A DNA stretch of 64,000 bases from CADEED01 sp035765415 (lineage in GTDB: Bacteria; Pseudomonadota; Gammaproteobacteria; Steroidobacterales; Steroidobacteraceae): NCBI GenBank assembly GCA_035765415.1, contig DASTXR010000006.1:84435-148434 (forward strand), read 5' to 3'. Shown piece by piece: positions 1 to 7,992 of this stretch (positions are counted from its first letter, which is position 1; the number at the start of each line of letters is the position of its first letter). The translations under genes and the position numbers were made by a program. Under the pieces are notes generated by a model that was not told where the DNA came from, searched no databases, and saw only the letters and a list, made by a program, of their open reading frames with translations.

Positions 1-3000
1 CTGCAACGCGCCATCCATGAGGCTCGGGTGCAGCAGATAGTCGCCGTGCGACGACCGCAGCGCGTCGGGAAGGTTCAGCCGCGCGAGCGACTGGCGGGTA
101 GTTTGATGAACCCCGGTCACCGCACGATGCGCGGGGCCATAGACGAGCCCCATGCGCGCCAGCGAATCATAGAAGTCGGCCGTGTCGCGCCCGGCGTTCT
201 GCAATTGCGCGCGCAGTGCGTCGAGGTCGAGCCTGGCCGGCGCCGGCACGGCAACGAATGCAGCGCGGCCTTCGCAATGCAGAACGTTGGTGTTCTCGCC
301 GCGGACCTCGAATTCGATCTGCGCGCTGCCATTCTCGGGGTCGTCCGCAAGCTCGATGCGCACCTGCTTCTGGCCGTCGACCAGCAGCGGTTGCGACCAC
401 AAGGTGTCGCGCAGCTCGAGCACCGTGGATTCCGGATGACGGGGCAGCGCCTTCTCGATGGCCGCACGCGCCATCTCCAGATAGGCCACGGCGGGCAGTA
501 CCGGCCGCGCACCGCGGTTGTCCAGGTTCACCCGGTGGTCGGCCAGAAAGAATTCTTCACCTCCGAAGGTCGACTGGTAGACCTGCTGGTAAAGATCCGA
601 AACATTCGCGTGCAGCAGGGGATGGAGCACGGCAGCGCCGGCGGCGCCCGCGGCCGGCAAGTCGATCCAGAAGCGCTCGCGTGCGAATGGATAGGTGGGC
701 ACGCTGGTGCAGGCCCGTCGTCCCGACTGCAGCGAACGCCAATCGACGTCGAGACCCTTCGTCCAGAGCGTGCCGATCTGCTGCAGGTTCTTGTCGCGCA
801 GCGCCTGCGCGACGATCTGCGGCTCGAAAACGGCGTCCGCACCGGCCTCGCCACTCCAGCAATCCGCTGTCGCCGGCGTACCGGTCAGCCAGCCATTCAA
901 CTTGTCACGCAAGTCCGCAAAATCCGTCGCCTTGATCGCGAGTCTCTGCTTCATGGCGGTTCGGCCGGCCTGCCAGGTGTAGATGGCATCTGCGAAGTCG
1001 ACGCCGGTGGACCGGTCGAGCCACTCGCTCACCTGCGCTGCGTACGCCCGCAAGCGTTCCTCGTTCGTCGCCGACAGCACGAACAGCCCGGCGTCGCTGT
1101 TCTGTGTGCGAATTTCATCGTGCGGGAATTCCGCGAGCACCGCATGTGCGTTGGCGCCTCCGGAACCGAAGCTGCTCACACCCGCGAGCAGCGGCTGGCC
1201 GCAGGTCCAGTTGCCGAGGCGCTCCTGCACATAGAGAGGAGTTCCGTCCAGGAGGATCTTCGGGTTCAGGCGCGAGAACTGGATCGACGGCGGCAATTGC
1301 CGGTGCCGCAGGCAGACCACGATCTTCAGGAGTCCCGCGAGGCCCGCAGCCGACTCGAGATGTCCGAGGTTGCTCTTGACCGAACCGATGGCGCAGGACT
1401 TGCCCGTGCCCGAATGCTCGCGACCGAAGGCGGCCTGGATCCCCTGCACTTCGATGGGATCGCCCAGCGACGTGCCCGTGCCATGGGCTTCGATGTACGA
1501 CAGATCGCTCGCGGCGATCCCCGCATTTTTCCACGCGGCCTGCAACAGCTCGCTCTGCTTCTGCGGATTGGGAACTGTCAGTCCGCCGGCGAGGCCTCCA
1601 TGATTGATCGCGCTTCCCTTGATGACCGCGTGAATGCGATCGCCGTCGGCGAGCGCGCTCGCGAGTGGTTTGATCAACAGCATCACCGCGCCTTCCGAAC
1701 GGACATAACCGTTGGCGCTGGCGTCGAAGGGCTTGCAACGGCCGTCGGGAGCCAGCATTCCCGCCTTGTGATAGGCGATGGAAAGATCCGGGTGACAGAT
1801 CAGGTTGACTCCGCCGACGAGCGCCGCAGCGCATTCACCCGAGCGCAGCGATTGAATCGCGGTGTGCAAGGCCACCAGCGATGAGGAGCACGCCGTGTCG
1901 ATGTTGAGGCTCGGGCCGGAGAAGTCGAAGAAGTACGAGAGGCGATTCGCGAGGATGGCCAGCGAGCTGCCGACGCCGTGATGCGCCTGCACTTCGAGCC
2001 CGGCTTCCTGCACCAGGCGGCTGTAGTCGCAGTTGCTGGCGCCGATGAACACGCCGGTGTTCGTGCCGCGCATCGTCGAAGGCAGGATGCCCGCGTCTTC
2101 GAGACAGGCCCAGCCGAGTTGCAACAGCATCCGCTGCTGCGGGTCGGTGATGACGGTTTCGGCGCGAGTCATGCGGAAGAAGCCGGCATCGAATGCATCG
2201 ACGTCGTGAACGAACCCGCCCTGGTCGATGCCGGGCATGTCTGCTGCCGAGGGCCACGGGCCCCTGCCCTCGGGAATGCGGCCGATGAGCGAAGCCCCGG
2301 AGCTCAGCGCCTGCCACAGCGCGTCGGGCGACTCGATGCCGCCCGGCAGTTTGCAGGAAAGGCCGACGATGGCGATGTCAGCGGCGGTGTGGCTCGTCGC
2401 CGCGGCCGGCACAGCGGGGCCCTCGGAAGCGATCGACGTGCGCGTGAGATGGTCCACCACTTTACGGACGCTGTTGTATTCGAAGAAAAAGCCGGCGGGG
2501 AATTTCTGCGCCAGCTTCTCTTCGAGCTGCTGCTGCAACTTCAGGAGGTCGGCGGAATCCAGGCCCATTTCCATCAAGGGGCGGTCCAGGTGAAATTCGC
2601 CGGCGTCGGCGCCCAGGCGCTGCCTCACCTTGTCCTGCACGAATTGCGCGACCTCGGGAGGGTTCAACGTCGCCGCGGAAGCTTCCGCGCTGCGACGTCG
2701 CGGCGCCCGGTGCAGGATGTCATAGGACACCAGCACGCCATGGCCCGCATTGGCGCGGTCGCGCGGGCGGTATCCCGGAAGTAGTTTGACGATGCTGGCG
2801 CCATGAGCGGCATGGAAGGCCAGGATCGGGTCCTGATTTTCCCCTTCCCGCCGGATGTACTGCTCGAGCGACGGCTCACCGTGATAGTCGCGGCACAACG
2901 TGACGCCGACGACACGATCGACGCCCGCGACCAGCGCGCAGCGTTGCAACATGAATTCGAGCAACTGGTCGCCGTAACCGAAGCTCTGCACTGCCGGATC

Positions 3001-3540
3001 GATGTTCACGGCCAGCAACTGGATGATCGAGCCCGAAGGCTGGTGCAGACCCGACACGGTCGCCGCGGTGTGTGCATCGAGCGCTTCGACGTCGGCGATG
3101 CGCTGGCTGTAGATCACGCCCAACACCTTGCCGGCCTTCTCCAGCACGAACTGTCCCAGTGGATAGGTTTCCAGGCGTGCACGAATCTTCTGGCGGGAAC
3201 TGCGGGTGTGTTGCCAGCAGAGCTTTTCGAGCTCGCACAGTCGCGTGAGATCGCCCGGCGCCGCAGGACGCACGAAGTAGTCGCGTCGGACCAGCCTGGC
3301 CAGGCTGAAGCAGCAGCGGCTGGAATCCTGCGCATCGCGCGTCGCCGGCTCCTCGCTGAACAGGCCCACGCCGGCCGCGAGCGTGATGAACGCTTCAGCG
3401 TTGATGGGGCAGCGTTTCGCGAGCGCGGGCAGCGTGTCGACCTGGAGCTCGCGGAGCGGCTGCTGCCACTCGGCCGAGGCGCGAGACAGGTCGGCGTCAT
3501 TCGGTGCGACGTCGAGAACGAGATGGAGAGTCGAGGTCAT
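1..3540 (-). CDS. Trans-AT polyketide synthase, GNAT-ACP-KS-DH loading protein (3' end outside window)
   Basis: I translated this frame by hand; it is open for 1180 codons to the window edge. Residues about 88-277 are a GNAT-like domain of the kind that loads the starter unit in trans-AT synthases (W109, 'LGQFVLEKAG', 'GVIYSQRIAD'). Residues 293-367 are an ACP with Ser329 in MGLDSADLL. A ketosynthase begins near 388, with Cys551 in DTACSSS, EAHGTGT and the GHLE histidine. A 'PTYPFARERFWI' post-KS linker follows with no AT domain. A dehydratase starts near residue 965 with HPLLHANVSDLYQQ and a DHRVNLDNRGARPVLP active-site stretch. The missing AT and the GNAT start mark it as the first synthase of a trans-AT line. 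The ATG lies 16 nt after the START-like gene, so it is in the same operon. More modules must lie to the left. Confidence 0.93.
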   Translation of the reverse strand, partial: MTSTLHLVLDVAPNDADLSRASAEWQQPLRELQVDTLPALAKRCPINAEAFITLAAGVGLFSEEPATRDAQDSSRCCFSLARLVRRDYFVRPAAPGDLTRLCELEKLCWQHTRSSRQKIRARLETYPLGQFVLEKAGKVLGVIYSQRIADVEALDAHTAATVSGLHQPSGSIIQLLAVNIDPAVQSFGYGDQLLEFMLQRCALVAGVDRVVGVTLCRDYHGEPSLEQYIRREGENQDPILAFHAAHGASIVKLLPGYRPRDRANAGHGVLVSYDILHRAPRRRSAEASAATLNPPEVAQFVQDKVRQRLGADAGEFHLDRPLMEMGLDSADLLKLQQQLEEKLAQKFPAGFFFEYNSVRKVVDHLTRTSIASEGPAVPAAATSHTAADIAIVGLSCKLPGGIESPDALWQALSSGASLIGRIPEGRGPWPSAADMPGIDQGGFVHDVDAFDAGFFRMTRAETVITDPQQRMLLQLGWACLEDAGILPSTMRGTNTGVFIGASNCDYSRLVQEAGLEVQAHHGVGSSLAILANRLSYFFDFSGPSLNIDTACSSSLVALHTAIQSLRSGECAAALVGGVNLICHPDLSIAYHKAGMLAPDGRCKPFDASANGYVRSEGAVMLLIKPLASALADGDRIHAVIKGSAINHGGLAGGLTVPNPQKQSELLQAAWKNAGIAASDLSYIEAHGTGTSLGDPIEVQGIQAAFGREHSGTGKSCAIGSVKSNLGHLESAAGLAGLLKIVVCLRHRQLPPSIQFSRLNPKILLDGTPLYVQERLGNWTCGQPLLAGVSSFGSGGANAHAVLAEFPHDEIRTQNSDAGLFVLSATNEERLRAYAAQVSEWLDRSTGVDFADAIYTWQAGRTAMKQRLAIKATDFADLRDKLNGWLTGTPATADCWSGEAGADAVFEPQIVAQALRDKNLQQIGTLWTKGLDVDWRSLQSGRRACTSVPTYPFARERFWIDLPAAGAAGAAVLHPLLHANVSDLYQQVYQSTFGGEEFFLADHRVNLDNRGARPVLPAVAYLEMARAAIEKALPRHPESTVLELRDTLWSQPLLVDGQKQVRIELADDPENGSAQIEFEVRGENTNVLHCEGRAAFVAVPAPARLDLDALRAQLQNAGRDTADFYDSLARMGLVYGPAHRAVTGVHQTTRQSLARLNLPDALRSSHGDYLLHPSLMDGALQ

Positions 3541-3556
3541 TTCCACTGCCTGCCTG

Positions 3557-4252
3557 TCAGTTCAACGCCGGCGTGGTCGCCAGGAAGGAGATACGTTCGT
3601 GGTCGTACTTTTCCTGGTTCACCAGCTTGGGCAGCAGCGCGAGCCCGTCATACACGAAGCCCGGCGCCGCGAGGTTGTAAACGAAGTAAGGAATGCCTGC
3701 GTCGAGATCCTGATAGAACTCGACGTCGAGCTCGCCGTTGCCGATGGGCGTGAATTTCCAGCTGTTGTTCATGCGGGTCACGCGGTGGCAGCAGTCATTG
3801 AGCGGCAGCTTGTCGGGCATCGCCGTGTACTGGATGAACACCGACTGGTCCTGCGCATCGGGCGTGAACTGTGCCCGGAGCAGGAATTCCCGTGGCGCCA
3901 TGGGCGCCGGAGAATTCATGTGGAAGAAATGGATGTAGTAGCGCTCCTGCTCGTTCCACGGCTCCACTTCCTGCCCGCTGACGCAGCCTGCATTCCACGC
4001 CGCACAGGCCTCGACCGTCCGGTCCATCATCGAGCCCACCGCGCGCACCATCGTGGATTTGATGCGTGTCTCTGCGCGATAGGTCTTGATCGTGTCGCCG
4101 GGCTGCTTGCGCTCGAAGATCTTCACGCCATCCTTTTCCATGACGAGTTTCCACTCACCCGTTCCGGAGGCCTTCCACATGAAATGCGCACCGGTGAGCA
4201 ACACGGCCAGGGCCGCAAAGCTGCCCAGCAAAATTCTGAAAAACTTGCGCAT
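3557..4252 (-). CDS. START-like membrane-anchored protein, third of a tandem triplet
   Basis: 231 residues. The ATG at 4252 is chosen over an upstream TTG because GGAG sits 7 nt before it. An N-terminal hydrophobic helix (about residues 6-26) anchors a soluble domain that probably faces the periplasm. The soluble part opens with GTGEWKLVMEKDGVKIF, the strand pattern of START/Bet v 1 lipid-binding domains, and carries PREFLLRAQF and NNSWKF motifs seen in START proteins. It shares its layout and the opening 'GTGEWKLV..DGV' with the two genes upstream, so the three arose by tandem duplication. It lies between the GMC oxidoreductase and the loading synthase. Binding, transport or modification of a hydrophobic product is possible but is only inferred from context. 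Confidence 0.8.
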   Translation of the reverse strand: MRKFFRILLGSFAALAVLLTGAHFMWKASGTGEWKLVMEKDGVKIFERKQPGDTIKTYRAETRIKSTMVRAVGSMMDRTVEACAAWNAGCVSGQEVEPWNEQERYYIHFFHMNSPAPMAPREFLLRAQFTPDAQDQSVFIQYTAMPDKLPLNDCCHRVTRMNNSWKFTPIGNGELDVEFYQDLDAGIPYFVYNLAAPGFVYDGLALLPKLVNQEKYDHERISFLATTPALN

Positions 4253-4307
4253 CCGCTTCTCCAAAGTAGATAGAGCCGGCGCTGCCGGCCGATCGGGTCC
4301 GGAAGGA

Positions 4308-5042
4308 TTAATGGGGCGAGATGAGGCCCGCGGTGACGGGCGCGTCGGCCACGCCCGGTTCCTGCAGCTCGGCGATGAACGCCGGCTGCTTGTTCTTGTA
4401 TTTGTCCAGCTTCAGCAGCGCCCGGATGTTGCTGAAATTCTCGAGGATCACGGACGGCATCGCCGCGTTGGCCATGACATACGGCAGTCCGAGATCCATC
4501 TCCGAAACGGATTCCATGTTCACGCCGCCACCCGGAAGCGGTGTCAGCGTCCAGCTATTGCTCAGGTGGACTATCCTGCGGATGCCCGGGTCCGACGGCA
4601 GCTTGTGGGGCGCGGCGTTGACGTTCACGCGGACCGTCTTCGTCTGCGGATCCTGCGCGTACTGGTTGATGATCACGACTTCGAGCTCGCCCAGCGGCTG
4701 CGGCAGGCGCAGCTTGTAGGTGTCGTAGGCGTAGAACACCGGCGGCGCCGACACCTCTTCGATGCGTCGAATGTCGTAAGCCCCCAGGTCGTTGCCGGTT
4801 TCCGTTTCACTGAGGAACGCCACGACATCGGAGAGCCTCGCCTCGACGCGCATGTTCACCTTGTATTTCAGCGCACTTTCGCCCGGGACCTTCTGCGTCG
4901 AAATCTGCACGCCGTCCGTGTCGCTGACGAGCTTCCACTCGCCCGTTCCCGAGTGGGTCCAGGCGAAGTGGGAAATGATCGCGAGCACGGTGATCGCCGC
5001 GATCGACAGCCCGCCAATCTTCAGCACCTTGGAGTTGCGCAT
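4308..5042 (-). CDS. START-like membrane-anchored protein, second of a tandem triplet
   Basis: 244 residues from ATG 5042, which has AGAAGG 9 nt upstream; an earlier ATG at 5051 directly abuts that ribosome site and is less likely. A transmembrane segment (about residues 10-28) precedes 'THSGTGEWKLVSDTDGV', the same start of a START/Bet v 1-type fold as in its neighbours. Further shared elements are RVEARLSDVVAF, PLGELEVVIINQY and LSNSWTLTP. It begins only a few bases after the preceding paralogue stops, so the two are translated together. No catalytic signature is visible. Its role in the polyketide pathway is unknown; a ligand-binding or export-partner role is an inference from the fold and from its place in the operon. 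Confidence 0.78.
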   Translation of the reverse strand: MRNSKVLKIGGLSIAAITVLAIISHFAWTHSGTGEWKLVSDTDGVQISTQKVPGESALKYKVNMRVEARLSDVVAFLSETETGNDLGAYDIRRIEEVSAPPVFYAYDTYKLRLPQPLGELEVVIINQYAQDPQTKTVRVNVNAAPHKLPSDPGIRRIVHLSNSWTLTPLPGGGVNMESVSEMDLGLPYVMANAAMPSVILENFSNIRALLKLDKYKNKQPAFIAELQEPGVADAPVTAGLISPH

Positions 5043-5055
5043 CTCGAGCATCCTT

Positions 5056-5709
5056 CTAGAGTTCGCGCACTGAAACGAGACTGGCCTGGACGTACTTCTG
5101 CGTCATCACGCGCGCCCGCTGAATGCGCAGCCGGTCGAAGAGCTCGCGGGGCAGCGCGAAGTTGGCCAGTGGATAGAGGACATCCATGTCCACATCCGAG
5201 GAAACTTCCCATTCGAGCCGGCCGTCCGCGGCCGGGATGAGGCGAATGACATTGTTGAGGTGCTTGACGCGCGCGGTGGTGCCACTGGGCGGCGCTTTCG
5301 TAGGCGCGGCCTGAACGTTGATTTCCACGTGTTTGTCCGCGCTCTGCGAATAGTTCACGAGCGCCACGAGCTCTCGTGAGCCGAACGGCACGGGCACGTT
5401 ATCCACCGCAATGTAGGAAAGGAAAACTTCCGGCGTCTCGATGCGCTCGATGACCTGGATTTCGCTTGTCGCGGAATCCACACCAAACGGATCGTCGCGC
5501 AACAGCGCCACTGCGCTCGACAAGCGGGTGTCCAGCTTCATCGTCGCCTTGACCTTGAGCAGCGCCTGGCCCGGCGTCTTCAGCGTGAAGACCTGGATCC
5601 CGTTCTCGTCACGCACGAGCTGCCAGTCGTTCGAGCCAGCGCCTTTCCAGGCGAAGTGCGCAACCGTGACGGCGACCGCGAGCGCTGCAAGGGCAATCAT
5701 GGGTTTCAT
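5056..5709 (-). CDS. START-like membrane-anchored protein, first of a tandem triplet
   Basis: 217 residues. The ATG at 5709 overlaps the stop codon of the GMC oxidoreductase (TGATG), and a GTG three bases earlier is an alternative. The protein has a short N-terminal hydrophobic helix, then 'GAGSNDWQLVRDENGIQVF', matching the opening of the other two START-like proteins. Later it has RLSSAVALL, PFGSRELVALVNYS and VKHLNNVIRLIP. It is the shortest and most divergent of the three. The translational coupling to the oxidoreductase suggests that the proteins work on the same molecule, although the sequence alone does not show how. Confidence 0.78.
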   Translation of the reverse strand: MKPMIALAALAVAVTVAHFAWKGAGSNDWQLVRDENGIQVFTLKTPGQALLKVKATMKLDTRLSSAVALLRDDPFGVDSATSEIQVIERIETPEVFLSYIAVDNVPVPFGSRELVALVNYSQSADKHVEINVQAAPTKAPPSGTTARVKHLNNVIRLIPAADGRLEWEVSSDVDMDVLYPLANFALPRELFDRLRIQRARVMTQKYVQASLVSVREL

Positions 5710-7031
5710 CACGCGACTTCCGCTTCAGTTTCAACGGGGCGAATGTTCATGCTCCGCGTGGCCGGCTGCGCGGCCGCCAGGTGTTTGGCCAGCCGTTTCG
5801 CGAGGCAGATGAGCGTGAACGTCGGCGTGATCTTCACGTCGGTCATCACCGAGTGATCGCAGACATAGAGACTGCGGATCTTCGTCTGCAGATTTTCATC
5901 GAGGTGTTCGTGGATCCGAAGCACGCCGCCGGGAATGCCCGCCATCAACTTCGTGCGGAAGATGCCCTGGGCGCCGGCGTTCTTCAGGATGCTCACCGCC
6001 ACTCCTTCAGCCGCCTCCAGCTTCTGCATCTCTTCCGCCGTCAGGTGCTTGTAATACCCACCGTCGCGGCGCACATATCCGCCCATGGAGTCGTAGATCA
6101 GGATGCCCAGCGAAACGATCCTGGAGAACGAAAAGAGATGTTTCCATTTGAAGTTCGCCAGCATCACGAGCTTGAAGAGAAAGGAGTTCATGGCGCCGTC
6201 ACCGACGGAAACGCCGCTCGGAAGCTCGATGTCCTGGTTTCCGACGAAGGCGTCTTTCGCCTTCATCCCGGGAACGATGCCGCACACCATGTATGCGGGC
6301 TTGCAGAAGAACCCGCGATCGCCGATGCCCGTGATGCCGCAATCGAAGAGCAGTTTGGGCGTCGCCAGCGAACCTGCGCTCAATACGACCTTCCTGGCGT
6401 ACACCCGGCGCACCTGCGAGCGCCACACGCCGGTTTTCTGGCGGTACTCGACGCCGACGGCGCGGCCGTCTTCGACGATGACACTCTGGACCGTCGCGCG
6501 CGTGATCAGCGTGGCGCCGTGCTCGATCGCCTCGTCGACGAAAGTGCGCGCGCGCCATCGCGCCTCATAAGAGTATTCGCCCGGCGCGCACCTGGACTGG
6601 TCGATGAGCATGAGATTTTTCTTGAACGTGTAGCCCAGCTCCCTGGCGCTGTCGCGAACCTTGATGGATTGCGGCGCCAGGAATTCATCGGGCAACTCCG
6701 CGATGGGCAGCTCCGCCCGCACCTCGGCAACCTCGGCCGAGAAATCCACACCCAGGCTCCTGAAGGTTTCCGCCGTGGGCAGCTTGCATACGCCGAAGTA
6801 GAGACTGGTCGATCCGCCGACCGTCACGGCCGTGGCGGCCTTGAGCCCCTGGCCGAGCGTATGTTCGCGGGTGACGCGGAGGATCGTCGACAACTTCTCG
6901 CGCAGTGGAGTGTTGTCCCCCTGTTCGAGGATGAGAACCTTCTTGTTCCTTTTCGCGAGCTCGCGCGCGATGGTGGCGCCGCAGGTGCCGGAACCGACAA
7001 TGATTGCATCGTATCGACTGGCGTCTTTCAT
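5709..7031 (-). CDS. GMC-type FAD-dependent oxidoreductase
   Basis: 440 residues. The N-terminus has the dinucleotide-binding motif IVGSGTCGATIARELAKR followed by VLILEQG for FAD. The middle has ATAVTVGGSTSLYFG, which corresponds to the flavin-contact region of the glucose-methanol-choline family. The C-terminus has the family's LYVCDHSVMTDVKITPT and LICLAKRLAKHL segments, with His in CDHS. No signal peptide is visible, so it is probably cytoplasmic or membrane-associated. It follows the SDR by 7 nt and overlaps the first START-like gene. The large synthase ends in a reductase that releases an aldehyde, so an oxidoreductase acting on an alcohol or aldehyde of the released chain fits. The exact substrate is not shown. 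Confidence 0.85.
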   Translation of the reverse strand: MKDASRYDAIIVGSGTCGATIARELAKRNKKVLILEQGDNTPLREKLSTILRVTREHTLGQGLKAATAVTVGGSTSLYFGVCKLPTAETFRSLGVDFSAEVAEVRAELPIAELPDEFLAPQSIKVRDSARELGYTFKKNLMLIDQSRCAPGEYSYEARWRARTFVDEAIEHGATLITRATVQSVIVEDGRAVGVEYRQKTGVWRSQVRRVYARKVVLSAGSLATPKLLFDCGITGIGDRGFFCKPAYMVCGIVPGMKAKDAFVGNQDIELPSGVSVGDGAMNSFLFKLVMLANFKWKHLFSFSRIVSLGILIYDSMGGYVRRDGGYYKHLTAEEMQKLEAAEGVAVSILKNAGAQGIFRTKLMAGIPGGVLRIHEHLDENLQTKIRSLYVCDHSVMTDVKITPTFTLICLAKRLAKHLAAAQPATRSMNIRPVETEAEVA

Positions 7032-7038
7032 GTGAGCC

Positions 7039-7992
7039 TCACAGCTGCCGCGTCTTGATCCATTCGATCGTGTCGCGCAGCGTGTCGGCGACCGGGCGCG
7101 GCTTCCAGCCGAGCTCCGAACGGATCTTCTGGTCTGAATACAAGTACGGCTGCCCGACGAGTTCCACGGGCATTCCGGATTTTTCGGCTAACTTCTTCGT
7201 TTCTTCGAGCGTCAACGTTCTTTCCGGCATCACCATGTCCGGATCCAGATCCTTGAGCGCGCCGACGAGGTCCTCGATGTTCGTCCCGGTGACCAGGTAA
7301 CGCCCCGAGGCCTGCTTGTTCTCGTACGCCAGGACGTGCGCCTGGGCGAGGTCGCGGACATCCACCACGGAGAATTGCATCGGGATCCGGAACGGCACCT
7401 GGTTGTTGACGAACGCGCCCACGTTCACCGTGCTCGGCGTGTGTTTGTAGAAATTGGGACCGAGCACCAGGCTCGGGCACAGGACCACCAGGTCGAGCCC
7501 GTGTTCCTGCGCGTAACTCCAGGCGGCGTTTTCGCTCTCGAGCTTCGACCGGCAATACGGATTCAGAGGGTCGCTCCAGTCGCCTTCGGTCAGCGGCTGT
7601 TCCTTCGTTCCGCCGAAGCCGACCGCCGCGATGCTGCTGGTGAACACCACGCGTTCGACACCGCAGGAGGTCGCCAGCCGCAACACCGTCTGACTACCCG
7701 CCGTGTTGTTCACGACGATTTCGCCGTTCCCGTTCTGGTCGTCGTAGTTGTAGAGCGCCGCTACCTGGAACACACCGCGAACGCCTTCCAGGGCTTTCCG
7801 GACGGCGATTTCGTCGCGGATGTCGGCCTGGTGCATTTCGATGGGGTATCCGGCGAATATGCCGAGCGACCTCGCTTCGTCGGGATTGCGCACCGTGATG
7901 CCGACTTCGTAACCGCGCTCACACAGCAGCTTCGCCAGCGTATTGCCGACGTGCCCGTTGCCGCCCGTCACCAGCACCTTCTCAGGCTTCAC
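7039..7992 (-). CDS. NAD(P)-dependent extended SDR (dihydroflavonol reductase/epimerase-like)
   Basis: 317 residues with the Rossmann motif VLVTGGNGHVGNTLAKLL at the N-terminus. The SDR core follows: Ser-Ser-Ile in FTSSIAAVGFGG, and the catalytic Tyr-x-x-x-Lys in NPYCRSKLESE. The C-terminal part contains VDVRDLAQAHVLAYE, typical of the dihydroflavonol 4-reductase/3-beta-HSD group. Its start lies 11 bases inside the end of the large synthase gene, so the two are translationally coupled. A carbonyl reduction on the aldehyde or a keto group of the released chain is the simplest role. Sugar epimerase activity is less likely because nothing else in the cluster concerns sugars. Confidence 0.87.
   Translation of the reverse strand: MKPEKVLVTGGNGHVGNTLAKLLCERGYEVGITVRNPDEARSLGIFAGYPIEMHQADIRDEIAVRKALEGVRGVFQVAALYNYDDQNGNGEIVVNNTAGSQTVLRLATSCGVERVVFTSSIAAVGFGGTKEQPLTEGDWSDPLNPYCRSKLESENAAWSYAQEHGLDLVVLCPSLVLGPNFYKHTPSTVNVGAFVNNQVPFRIPMQFSVVDVRDLAQAHVLAYENKQASGRYLVTGTNIEDLVGALKDLDPDMVMPERTLTLEETKKLAEKSGMPVELVGQPYLYSDQKIRSELGWKPRPVADTLRDTIEWIKTRQL

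Noticed and set aside
28..1884. A 618-codon open frame on the plus strand opposite the loading synthase
   Set aside because: It lies antisense to a frame with clear GNAT, ACP, KS and DH motifs; its own translation is Arg-rich without domains, as expected in GC-rich DNA.
92..2795. Matches to GTAGTTTGA near positions 97 and 2779
   Set aside because: Both fall in synthase codons and lack the flanking GC block of the intergenic element, so they are probably chance.
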